Shown here one piece after another: positions 28,301-40,900 of a stretch of DNA of 64,000 bases (its first letter is position 1; every line of letters begins with the position of its first letter). The DNA is from Ficedula albicollis (lineage: Eukaryota; Chordata; Aves; Passeriformes; Muscicapidae), in assembly GCF_000247815.1 (NCBI RefSeq), contig NC_021692.1, forward strand, positions 443,108-507,107, read 5' to 3'. The position numbers and the translations under genes were made by a program. Below the pieces are notes generated by a model. The model worked only from the letters and a program-made list of their open reading frames with translations. It was not told the origin of the DNA and searched no databases.

Positions 28301-31300
28301 GGAACCTTAAAGCTCATCCAGTTCCAACCCCCTGCTGTGGGCAGGGACACCTGCCACCTTTCTGAGGTGCTTCAAGCCCCATCAAAGAACTACCCTGTGC
28401 CTGAGGATGAGACAGGGGACACACCTGCCCTAGTGACTTCAGTTCTCAGAATGTCATCTTTAATATGCTGATTTTTCTTTTCCAAACATTTTTTGTTTTA
28501 TTTCCACCAGCCAAGCCAGAAGCTCCCCCAGCTCCTGTGCAAGAAAAGCCTGCACTATCAGAAGAGGAAATAGAGAGAAAATGCAAATCTATCATTGATG
28601 AGTTCTTGCATATTAATGATTTTAAGGTAAGCAAGATGAAAATCTCACTTGACAGAAAGCTCTGAGGGGCTGCAGTGATTTCTCTCCAGGACGTGTATGT
28701 GAGCACCCTGCCCACACAGAGGCCAGGCAGCAGCAGCAGCTCCACGAGCACTCCCAGGACAGTTGTCTCCCAAGTTTGTTTCTGCCCTGCTGGTAGTAGG
28801 AAAAATAGCCCAGCCTGTGTGTTTTAAGTAGCAAGATGGATGTGTATCTGTCATGAATCACTGAGCATAATACCAGCAATTTTGGAAGCAGAAAAGCTAG
28901 TGGGAAAATAAACAGAGGTTTTCATTTAGTTATCAAAGCATGTGCTGTTCTGATCTGGAGGCAGATAAAGCAATACTAAATATTGAACAAACCACTCCAG
29001 AGGATATTTAATAAACGTTGGAAATTACTGAGCAGCTGTCATCACTTCCTAGTTAAAAGTTTGAAATTTTGTTTCCATTGTAAATGGGTTTTTTAGCTCG
29101 TCCAGGGAGTTTGTGAGACGTGTTACATTGGCTGCAAAGCTGCTTCATTTGATCTTTCACTGAAACAAGTTTCAAAACCTGCCAAGTTTGAAATGGCAGC
29201 ACTTGAGAGTTGCTGGTTTGGCACCCTAAAAGAGTTGCTGTTTCCATTTCATTGGACTTCCAATTAATAATTGGAAAGAGGAATATTCTTGTGATGGATT
29301 GTTTAGGGTTCACATCTAGTTATTGGGATAAATTATTAAATACTTGGTTTGGAGAGGAAAAACCTTGCTCTGATTGGCAGTGAGCTGGCCTGGAACCCAG
29401 GAGCTGGTGAGCCAAGGAGTCTCTGCTCTTTTGCCTGCTTATGATGGACTCCAGAGGCTCCTCCTGGATGCCTGCGGTGAAGGGGCCACGTTGGTTCCCT
29501 GTTTGCAAATATAGTGATGCATTTCTGTGGCTGACTGGAAATTGAGCTGAGTTACTTTAGACAGGGCAGGGCTGGTTGAAAGTCCATGAAATGGAGGCAG
29601 CTTGTTTGGATCAGGAATTATTTGGTGCTGGGGGATTCTTGGTGCTCTTCGGGTGCAGCGAATCTTTGACTAGCAGGTGGTGTTCACCCGTGAGTGAGTT
29701 CCTGCTGTGTAGAGCAGAGGAACGGCCCTTTGCAGGTGTTTGGTCCCCAGTCTGGCCTGACCATGGGCCCAAACTGCTGAGCAGTGACCCTGGTGACGGC
29801 CTGGGACCACCGGGCTCCTGACCTGCAGCAAAAAGCCACACAGGGCCTGAGGAAACACATCCAGGGCTGCCACGTCGTGGTAACTCAAGGCATAACTAGT
29901 CACAGAGCAGGTCCTGTTGGAAGGAATGCCACCGATCTGTGGGCTGGACCCAGAAGGTCACTGGACGGTTCTTGTGATGGCAATAAAGATTTTTGATGTG
30001 GGACTTTGAGAGCTGCTCTCAAAGTCTCTGAGTGTTTTCTTTGTTTAGGTTGCAAAATGCTTAAGTCAGAAAGTGGGAGCTTTAGAAAGGGGAAATCTTG
30101 CTCCCAAGTGCTCCCCAGCTATTTTCTGCTTAATGGGCTGTGGGTTTGTAATGCAGGCATCTGTGCCAGGTCAGATCAGTAACAAATCTGACCTGATACC
30201 CTCTTTTTTGACTTGGCTTGATGTTTGATGCAGTAATGGGTGTTTTGGTGGCATCCAGAAAACAAGTCCTGCCATTTCACCAAGCAGGCCTGGAATGTGA
30301 TTGTGTATTTTAAAAATTCTTACCCGAGTGGTATAAATTCCATTATTGCTATTACTGGTTTTTTTGTTATTATTATGTGATGAGGTTCCACAGCCTAATT
30401 CAGCACTTTGCCTGGCAACCTCACTAAATACTTAATTCACCAAAAATCCTCAGTGTTACAGTAGGAAATACTCCTGTGCCATATTTTTGCTGCTTTTCAG
30501 CTGGGGGCTGACTGATGTGTCCTGTTCCACAGGAGGCCGTGCAGTGTGTGGAGGAGCTGAGTGCCCAGAACCTGCTGCCCATGTTCGTGCGCGTGGGCGT
30601 GGAGTCCACGCTGGAGCGCAGTCAGATCACCCGGGACCACATGGGCCAGTTGTTACATCAGCTGGTGCAGTCGGGAAAGCTGAGCAAGCAGGATTTCTTC
30701 AAGGGGTTGGTATTGTGCACGGAGAATCCACAGATTCTTTTCCTCAGTGTTTCTTGCAAATGGTTGCTGTGCTGCAGAGAAATGCTCTCCCACCTTTTGT
30801 TTTTTGTCACCCTCTACACACCTTCTTTTGGAAGGACTGTATCATCTGGATGTATTTATAAGGAATATTATTATTGTAATATATTCTGAAGTGTTTCAGA
30901 TGCTTTAGTGAACATAAATATGTTCATATTTATATCAGCTTTTATTTTGAAGCAGATCTGTAGGTGTCTGTTTAAATGTGTGTGTTCAGATCCCTGTTCT
31001 GTGCTGTATTTCTCCCTGTTTGCCTTTTGCAAATCCCTGAATGAAATTGGAAGAGGAGGCAGTTGTGGACACTGCTGAAGGTTCGTGGAAAAATCCAATC
31101 TGGATTTTTCCCAGGCTGTTGGCTTTCTCAGCTTCAGCCCAGACCTTTCCCAGACTGGGGATTTTTCTCAGAGACAAAACAAGAAAAAAGAAAAAGAAAA
31201 CACAGATAAACACCTAGTGTTGAACACCGAGCCATGTGTCTTGTGATATTTTGCAAAAAACTTGTTTTCAAAGAAGTGCTGCCTTCTCTGACCAGTAAGT

Positions 31301-34300
31301 CTTTTCTACCTTGTTTTTTGCGATCTATCCTATATATGTGCCATGGCTTTTCAATAACTCATCTCTTCTTGCTGCTTGGAAAAAGTAGCATATGTTGCTT
31401 CATTATTTGCTGTTCCTAATCACTCAGCAACAAGCAGTCAGAATCCTAAACACAGCATCAGTACCTGGGAGCTCTGTAGCCTGAGCTACCCTGCACCCAC
31501 AGAGCCTCAGCCACTCTCCCACTGGGAAAAAGGCTTTACCCACATGATGCCATTTCTCAGGACACCTCAGCTGGAGCAGTCAAATCCTCAAGGGGTTGAG
31601 GAGGAGAACATGCAGCAGATGGGTTGGACCTGCCTTGAGAGACCTGAGTTTTGGCTCTGGCTCATTTCAGCTCCCTGAGTTTTGTTCCCAGCCTGGTATT
31701 CAGTCCCAAAAGAATCCCTGTTCCCATGGAAGTCCCTGGCAGCACTCAGTCCTTGCTGGGGTGCAGAGCAGGAGGGATAAAACAGGGATAGCCACAAATG
31801 CAGCAGGGAAGGAGCAGATGAAGTAACTCTTCAGCACTGAGTTTCTAGAAGTTGGCTCTGTCTTTAATTTGAATCCCTGTCATTGTGGTACCACCAACCA
31901 CTCCAACAGGGAACTCCCTGCACCCGTGCCTGTCCCTGAATTTCATCCAGCTCACAGAAAAGGTTTAGACAGCCTGAGCTCAAAACCATATGGAACAGCT
32001 GAAAAAATCTATATCCACAGAGAATACACTTGTGTCCACACAGCACTGATGGTCAGAGGGACTCGTTTGAGGTGATACATATCCAAAATGTATTGTGATT
32101 AAAGCTGTTATTGAGTTTCCTGGAATTTGTATAAGTGAGTCTTGATGAAATATTGAGATCTGTGCTCTGAATGTGACATAAACAATGTGAAACAACTCCT
32201 GAAGGTGATGGAAAGGGCAAGTGGTGTTCAGTGGGTGCTGAGGAGAGCACCAGAAACCACCTCTCTTACTGACACAGCAGAAGTGACCATGTAATGAGGG
32301 ATCACAGGATGAACACTGGTCTCAGCCCACATCTGGGAAGATGCATGACAGGAAAGCAATGTCTGGCAGAAAGGCTGGAGGAGCAGCAGAGGACGCAAAG
32401 AACAAAGCAAAGGAGGTGGTTTCTGGTTTGAAACATGACAGAAAATGTGGATTTATAGTCACTAAACAGGACACTGGACTTTTCAAGGTTTTCGGGGAGA
32501 AACGAACCATGAGCGAAACTGGCGGAGAGCAGAAAAATTACCATCCCCCATGGGAAATGAGGTCACCTGCAAGGGTTTCATGGGAAGGAAGAGTTTTGAG
32601 CCATTCTGGAAAGTGTATCACTGGGGAGCAGTCTTGTAATTCCTGCTGCAGAGAAACTCTCCTCTGCTGAACTCTGAGCTCTTATTTACAGATGTTTCAC
32701 TGCTTACCTTACATTTGGAATTCTGTTAGCATTAACCTCTTTCTCTAAATGTTTGGATATTTTTAAGAAAGTTTTGTTTACATCATGTACATATATGTAC
32801 AGACAAAAATGCTTTTTTAGTTTTATAGATGTTGCTGTTTAGCAAATTATTTGGTACTGGGATATAAGAATTATTATAACTGGAGGTTTCGTGGATGTAT
32901 CTGTTGGATCTACAAGAGGTGCATCTTGTCCACATATTCTCCATGTTATGCATGGAGAAATTGTCTTGGCAGTTTGGAAGTACCAAGAGCATAAAATGGC
33001 AATAGTTTTTTTTGTTACCTTTGTGATTCTCCTCACTCCTTTCTCTCTTCACTCCTCTTTTAGGTTACAAAACATTTTTAGAGTGCAGATTGCTTTGAAG
33101 GAAATGTCTCCAAATAAATTTTATTTAATACTTGATGTTTTTTCCTCCTTCCAAAGTTTTTCCGAGACCCTGGAGATGGCGGATGACATGGCCATAGATA
33201 TACCCCATATCTGGTTGTACCTGGCTGAGTTGGTGACCCCCGTGTTAAAAGAAGGAGGAATCTCTATGAGAGAACTTATACAGTAAGTGATGCTTCCCCA
33301 GCTGTGCCTGTAGTGTCTGCTCAGCTTGGTTCCCATCAGTAGGTGAAGGATGAGCAGTGCTGGAGGCTCAGCTCCCCACAGGAGCTGATGGAAAGCTTGT
33401 TGCACGTCCTTGGGGGCCCACACCGGCCTGAAAGGTCTGCTGAGAAGGGAGCTTCCTGCTTTCCCTCTTGAAGAAGGGTTTTATCCATAAGTCTGCTGTT
33501 TGTTTCAGCTGAGCTTAAAAATACCCATCAGTGCTGTAGAATGGGGTCATTTGGGAGCACAGAGACTCTGGGAATTAACTAGACTTTCATAGAGTGAGGT
33601 ATCTCAGAGGGGCAACAGAAGGAGGGCTGGGTTGGGTGGGATATTTGGAATAAATTCCCCCCTGTGAGGGTGGGGAGGTCCTGGCACAGTTTGCCCAGAG
33701 AAGCTGTGGCTGCCCCATCCCTGGAAGTGTCCAAGGCCAGGCTGGATGGGGCTTGGAGCAACCTGGGATAGTGGAAGGTGTCCCTGGCCAAACTATGGGA
33801 TTCTGTGTCTCTACCACCTGGGCACTGCCTTAAACAGGCACAAAACCTTGTCCACAAGACCAGAAACCATTTCCTGGACCAGAATTCCTGTATTTTCTGT
33901 ATGTCCTTATATATTTGGGGATTAACTGTGACTGGTTTCTATTTCTATTACCAGTATATTAAGAAAGTCACAGTATTTTCACTCTACCCAAATACAGCAT
34001 CCCACAAAAATGAGTGGATTTGACATTAATATAACATATTTTTGGATGTAAAATTCAAGTCTTTGTAATTAGCCCTGTTGTGACAAGGTCACTGCATCAC
34101 TAAATGTTCTATCAGCAGTGCTGGATTAATAAATCCTTCCTCCCTGGCAGAAGTTAAAGGTGATTTCCTGCCTCAGTTTGATCACTAACCCTGGATTTGC
34201 ATTCCAAATACAAATTATAAAGGAAAATCACATGTTTTTCTTTCATTCTAGAGAATTTAGCAAACCCTTGCTTCCTGTGGGAAGAGCCGGTGTCTTGCTT

Positions 34301-34895
34301 GCTGAAATCTTGCACCTTCTATGCAAACAAATGGTGAGTGCCCAGTACTCCTGTCCTGTGGAGGGAGGAGTGGATGCAGCGCTCGTGTTCATGCATGAAA
34401 CCTCCACCGTTCCCATGTGAGGACATGTAGGGATGGGCCAGCCAGTCCAGATAACTTAGGAAACCTGCCTCGCACCCCCAGTTTCCAACCAAGCCTTACG
34501 AGGTTCCAAAAAGTTGAGTTAACTTTTTGTTTTCTCATCACTTTTCCCTTTTGCAGGTACCTTTGCACCTGGCTTCTCCCAGAAGCTAAGAGTGCTGAAA
34601 TACTGCAAGAGGGACATACTCAAGGGATTTCTGGGCTGAGCAGAAGCAGCAAGTGCCGGGAATCTTGCGAGAGAACTGTTCTTGCAGACCGGAGAGGTTC
34701 TCAGGGTTCGGATAAGCTTCCGATGGCCTCAGACTGCTGTGTGCTTATCCAAACTGAACCTGCCGCCTCTTGAGGTTCACCCAGCCCTGGGGTAGTGACA
34801 CTCCTCACCCCGTGACTCCGAGAGCTCTCTTTCACACGTCACAGCTGCGTGTCCAACCAGTTTCGTGGTTTCCCTATAACTCATCTCCATTTTTG

Positions 34896-34940
<45 letters not shown>

Positions 34941-37900
34941 ATCACTAACCCTGGATTTGCATTCCAAATACAAATTATAAAGGAAAATCACATGTTTTTC
35001 TTTCATTCTAGAGAATTTAGCAAACCCTTGCTTCCTGTGGGAAGAGCCGGTGTCTTGCTTGCTGAAATCTTGCACCTTCTATGCAAACAAATGGTGAGTG
35101 CCCAGTACTCCTGTCCTGTGGAGGGAGGAGTGGATGCAGCGCTCGTGTTCATGCATGAAACCTCCACCGTTCCCATGTGAGGACATGTAGGGATGGGCCA
35201 GCCAGTCCAGATAACTTAGGAAACCTGCCTCGCACCCCCAGTTTCCAACCAAGCCTTACGAGGTTCCAAAAAGTTGAGTTAACTTTTTGTTTTCTCATCA
35301 CTTTTCCCTTTTGCAGGTACCTTTGCACCTGGCTTCTCCCAGAAGCTAAGAGTGCTGAAATACTGCAAGAGGGACATACTCAAGGGATTTCTGGGCTGAG
35401 CAGAAGCAGCAAGTGCCGGGAATCTTGCGAGAGAACTGTTCTTGCAGACCGGAGAGGTTCTCAGGGTTCGGATAAGCTTCCGATGGCCTCAGACTGCTGT
35501 GTGCTTATCCAAACTGAACCTGCCGCCTCTTGAGGTTCACCCAGCCCTGGGGTAGTGACACTCCTCACCCCGTGACTCCGAGAGCTCTCTTTCACACGTC
35601 ACAGCTGCGTGTCCAACCAGTTTCGTGGTTTCCCTATAACTCATCTCCATTTTTGTCTTTTTTTTTTCTTTTTTTTTTTTTTTCTTTTTTTTTTTTTGAT
35701 CCAGCTAAATCCCACACTTTGGATAGTGTTTAACTCCAACCCTGTAAAATCCCTCACTTGCCTTTTTTTTATTTTTTCAAGCATGCATTCAAGTAAGGTT
35801 GAATGTTCCTGGAGCATTTCAGTCCAACAGTGCAAAGAGTGACTTTTTATTTATTTATTTTAGTCTTGTGCTTGTTTGGACAGTCAGCTTCCATTTTTTT
35901 AAACTATTCTGTGAAAGAAAAGCTGCTGTGCTCTGAATGTGGAAGCACAGCCTTGAGTCTCTGTTTCTGCCACAGCTTTCTGATTATATCTTGTTCAGGC
36001 CAAGACTTGGACTTGGGTATTTCAGTGTAATGTCAGCCATCTAATCCAGATCTTGATGAATCAGAGCAGGAACTATGCAGTTGGCTCTTAACAATCTGTA
36101 TTTTAAACTGAAAATTGTAATCTGCTTTGTAAACTTAAAATCAGGTTGCATTTCTCAGCTTGGCTTAGGCTACTCAGTGATCTTCTGTGAGCAGGTGCTG
36201 TAAGGTGAAACTTCGGCAAAGCATTTGGGTGGAAAGAGCTGGTTGTGCTTAGCATTTTTATTCTTATCAGAACTGATTGTGTCAGAACTGTGCTCTCTGA
36301 GGCAGGAGGCTTAAAGGTCAGTGTGACATTAGAGGCTGCAAAAGGCTGAAGTGTCTGTGCCCAGGGGCACTGCTCTCAAGGTTTGCATAAGCTCTAGGAA
36401 CTGAGGAGAGAATTGGGATTGTGTGCCTGAATTTGAGGCTTGGTCTCTGTGCAGGAAACAGCCGTGTAAATGAGGAATTTTCTCAAAGGAGCAATTTGCC
36501 AGAGCCTTACTGTCAGGGAGAAGGGTCTGAGTCAGGTGTGGCTGGGCCGCCCCAGCTCTGTCAGGCTGTGGGAAGGGGCCTGTTCATGTGTCACTGCTCC
36601 TGGCGAACCTCGGAGCTCGTTGCGAGCCCCCCGTGTCACTTCTGCCTTGCCCATTCCCTGTCACCAGGCGCTGCCCGCCTGACCAGATGTGCATACCCGG
36701 GGGGGTTGCACACATGGTGTCTCTTGCACGGGGTCTCCAGATGTTCTCACTCATTGCTGGGTGTTTGTTGGGTGGCTGAATTGTCCTTTATTCCTCTTGA
36801 CACAGCTGCACCATTCCAGGCCCTGTGAGCTCCTGGGGTGTCCCTCAGCTTTTTAAATGGACAAACTGTTTGTGTTTCAGAGCCATAAGAAAGTGGGAGC
36901 CTTATGGAGGGAGTGTGGCCTCAGTTGGAAGGACTACCTGCCCGAAGGGGAGGATGTACATACCTTTCTCATGGAACAAGTGAGTTCAGATCGTTTCCTG
37001 TTCTTATGTGCAGTTGGAATATGGGGTGAAGTGTCTCCAAGTTGGGGTAGATGATTTCAGCACCACCTTTTGAAGCACAGGGAGGACAAACCTGTCCCTG
37101 CTGCTCCCAGACACGTATCTCCAGTCACCTGGCTTCCTCTAGGAGACTTGTTTCTCCAGCTGGGACAAAAACATTCAATAATGAGTTTGGGAGCAAGGAC
37201 AGACAATCGGCAGAAGGGCCACAATTAACGGTAGCAGTTATTCACTCATCCCACCTTGGATTATGATCCTGGAGGGACTCAGGACTGATGGAGGCACCTC
37301 AGCTCTTGCTGATGCTGCTCCACAGGAAGTCAGTCTCCCTTTGGAGCTTCAAGTGATCCCCTGCCCTGTTCTGGCACTTTGGAAGTGCTGCAGGAAATGA
37401 AATTATTACCATGGCCTGGCCTTGCTGAGGGGACTGCGGCTCTTCTGTCACAGTTTTCAAGGAATTGGGGCATTGGCTGCAAATCCTTTGAGCCAATGCC
37501 AGCTCTGGTTGTTGCATTCCAGCCCCTGTAGCTCCAGCCGGGCAACACACACTTGATTTTGTGCTCTGCTGTGCAGGGCTGGAGCTACCTGAGTTTACTC
37601 ATGAATAATGGAGTTCCCATGTGTCTGTAAAATGCTTCCTAACCTTGGAACAGGGAAAGTTTATATTGTTGTAACGATAACTGAGCAGCTGAAAGATGCA
37701 GGAAGCAGAATTAAATGTAGTTTCCTGCTTCAGTCTGGTGTAATTCAGCCTAGGAAAGTACAGTTCACTAATTCTCATCATCACATGTGGTGTTGCAGAA
37801 GTTGGAGTTCACGGAGTCTGATTGTTCCAGTTCCTCAGAAGCACTTTCAGAGAAAGAACTCTCTGCGGAAGAGCTGAATAAGCAGCTGGAAAAACTCATT

Positions 37901-40900
37901 GTTGAGGACAAGGCGAATGATGAACAAATCTTTGATTGGGTAGAGGTACAAAGAGATTTTCACCCTCCCTGCAGACTGTTTAACTGCTTTTGTAAATATG
38001 TTCTGGTCTGAAAATCTCGGGGTATGGGTCACTGCAGGGATTTGGTCTGCACAATCAACACTTCCAAAGAATTAAAATCTAAAATATAATCTGTATCTAA
38101 GAATCAGCTTCAAGAAAGAAGACTTTTAGCTGTATTAACTGTGTAACCTTTTAAATACTGTAGACTTTCTGACACTGAATATCCTGCTTTTGCCACTTAG
38201 TACATTTTAGATGTACACTGCTACATTGTTTTTTCAGAAAATAGGGAAGAGAAGCTTCTCACTACTTTTTTCCAACATGATGGCTCCAAATTTCCCCCAG
38301 TAAAAATATCCTGGGCAGTCACTGAGAGCACCTTTTCCCAGTGCACTGGGCCAGGCACTGGAAGAGAAAATAAAAATAAAGAAAAAAAGAGGAAAAAGCC
38401 TGTCAACCCACTGGTCTTTGCTCTCAGTCTCTGGCTGCCTTATTTAACTCAGATGTTTAGTGTCTGAAATTATACCCAGCCTATGCCTTTACATCTGTGC
38501 TTACACTAAATCACGGTCAGCTTCAGTTCAGTTATTTCTGTGGCAGAGCAATGTCATTCTGTGTTAGAAATGTCATTTTTCCAGTGCTGTTAGAGGAGTT
38601 GAGAGTGGAATGAAACCAGCACTGAAAATCTGGGATCATCCCCAGGCTCTCTGGAGCCTTGGACAGGTTCCACAGCCATTCCCTGAACAATCTCCACCCA
38701 AGGAGCATGCCGTAAAGTTTTGGGGAAGCTGAAACTCTTTGAAACTGTCAGGGCATTGCAGGAGCCCAGTGTGGCTGGGTTGGTTCTGAAGACAAACGGG
38801 AGATGTTTAGAGGAGGTGTTCAGTGGCACATGGATCCCACGGGAGCTGCTGCTGCCTCTTGACATCCCTAAGGGAGTTTCGAGGAGTGAGTGGGGAATCT
38901 GAGTGTGGCAGGGGTGAGCTGAGTTTGTGCTGCAGCAGCAGCTGAACCTGGACTTGCTGCCAGATTTAGCGCTGGAGTTTTGCAGTTTTTAACTGGTCCA
39001 TTTACTCTTGATTCCAGGCTAATCTAGATGAAAGCCAGATGAGTTCACCTACATTCCTTAGAGCTTTAATGACAGCAGTTTGTAAAGCAGCTATTATAGG
39101 TGAGTAACTTGCAGTGTAAACACCACACAAATCAAACCTGCAGATAATTATTTGGTATTTTTCAGGTTTATATCACATTTCCCTGCCCAAGGCTGGTTTT
39201 TATCACACACTAAGGCTTTTCCATCATTTGGAATTGTGCCTGAGAGCAGGGTGTCCCTTCCCCATGTGACAGCCGAGTTCCTTGCTGAGAGTGGTGTTCC
39301 TGAGGTGACCCTGGTGTGTCCCAGTGAGCTTGTGGGAGCAGACAGTGCTGGGTGATGCCAGACTGTTCATTGATTTTCTTAACGAAGGTGGAAATGACAG
39401 AGATCATCATTAAGGCAACTAACATTTCCACTCCTGTGTCAGAAAAGATGCATGAGCACCCCAGCGTGGGCTGTGGGAGGAAGCCAGTCTGGGGCTCAGG
39501 CTTCTAGAGTTTTATATCCAAAGTCTCAGTTTTGGGAAGAAGGTTTATGTAGATTGCCTGACTATACAGCTGGAAGCACAGGAAGGGGAGGGCTCCTGAG
39601 TCAGACACGTGAGCCCCGGACTCCCGGGAGAATTGAGTAAAGCACTGCAGCCAGAAACATCTACTCAGTTCGCTTGGTTTTCTTTAACTTTACTGCTGCC
39701 ATCTGGCACAGCAGAAAGTGGTGCTTGTAAAGAGTCTGGTTCTGCTCTGAGCTGTGATTTGGGGGAGTGGACTGGCTGGATTCCACCTTGGGAGGGAGGG
39801 GAGGAACAGCCCAGCTCCCTCCTCTCTCTGGGAACAGAATCTTGCTCGTGCCACCTAGTGTTAACAGAGACATGACACAGGACTTCATTTCCAATGTTTA
39901 AGGGTTCCCTGTTGTGTAAGGAAAATCATCCTCTGGTTTAAATTTTGAACTTGCTTCTGAGTATTTTTTCTTTTGTTTTCAAAATATCACTTAATTGGGT
40001 TCATGATCTACTTGAAATCTGCTGAATAAATTATCCTTGTAGCTGATGGACTTCTAAGGCCTACTTTTAATCTATTTTCTATATAAGTATATTATTTATA
40101 TATTTATGGTTTTTTTAATATGTGCACCTTACGATTGTGTTTCTGCCCTGGTATTTTTAGGAAAAAAAGAATTTTATAAAAACCTTCTAACCTTCTAAAT
40201 GCAGTTGCCTATGGACACACAATTTGCACTGCAAAGTAAGGTTGTGCTGCTTCTGCCTGAGTTAGAGCTGGGGTAACTGCAGGCAGTGGCTGAACTTGGG
40301 AACTGTAAAGGACCAAGACTTCCAGAAATAGCTATTAGACAAAAATACTTCCTGTTGTTTCTCATCCTCCTTTTCTCTCCACTTGAATATGTGTTTGTGA
40401 TTGCTGTTTGCATAAATAGAGGCAGTCAAAGACCTGTCCCTGTTGCCTTGTGCCAAGCTGACCTTGCTTTCTCCTCTTCCCCTCAGTGGACTCTTCCAGC
40501 TTCCGTGTGGACACTGCTGTTATCAAACAGAGAGTGCCCATCTTACTCAAGTACCTGGACTCAGACACAGAGAAGGAACTACAAGCACTTTATGCACTAC
40601 AAGCATCAATAGTAAAACTTGATCAACCTCCTAGTAAGTGTTGCCTCTGTGCTGGGGATTTGAGCCCACATAAGGGAAGGGGGTTCTGATGGGAAGAAGA
40701 TGTACTTTTCCTTACCTTGTAGGTAGCAGATGAGAGAAGCTGGTGTGGGTGGGTTCAGCTTGTCTAAATCCCTGCTTTTTAGAGTAGCTCAGGTTCCCAA
40801 ATGCTTGGCCAAAGGCCGGCTCTTCTTTTGGTTGTTCCTGTGAGCAACCACGCAGAAGGAAGGTCAAATGTCTGTTGATAAAATGAAGCAAAAAAAGAGC

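Noticed and set aside
29770..30060. Segment with 'ggcaataaagatttttgatg' and a short inverted repeat, considered as an LTR
   Set aside because: I could not find a paired LTR, TG...CA ends with a target duplication, or retroviral coding sequence. The inverted repeat (gactttgagagctgctctcaaagtc) is short.
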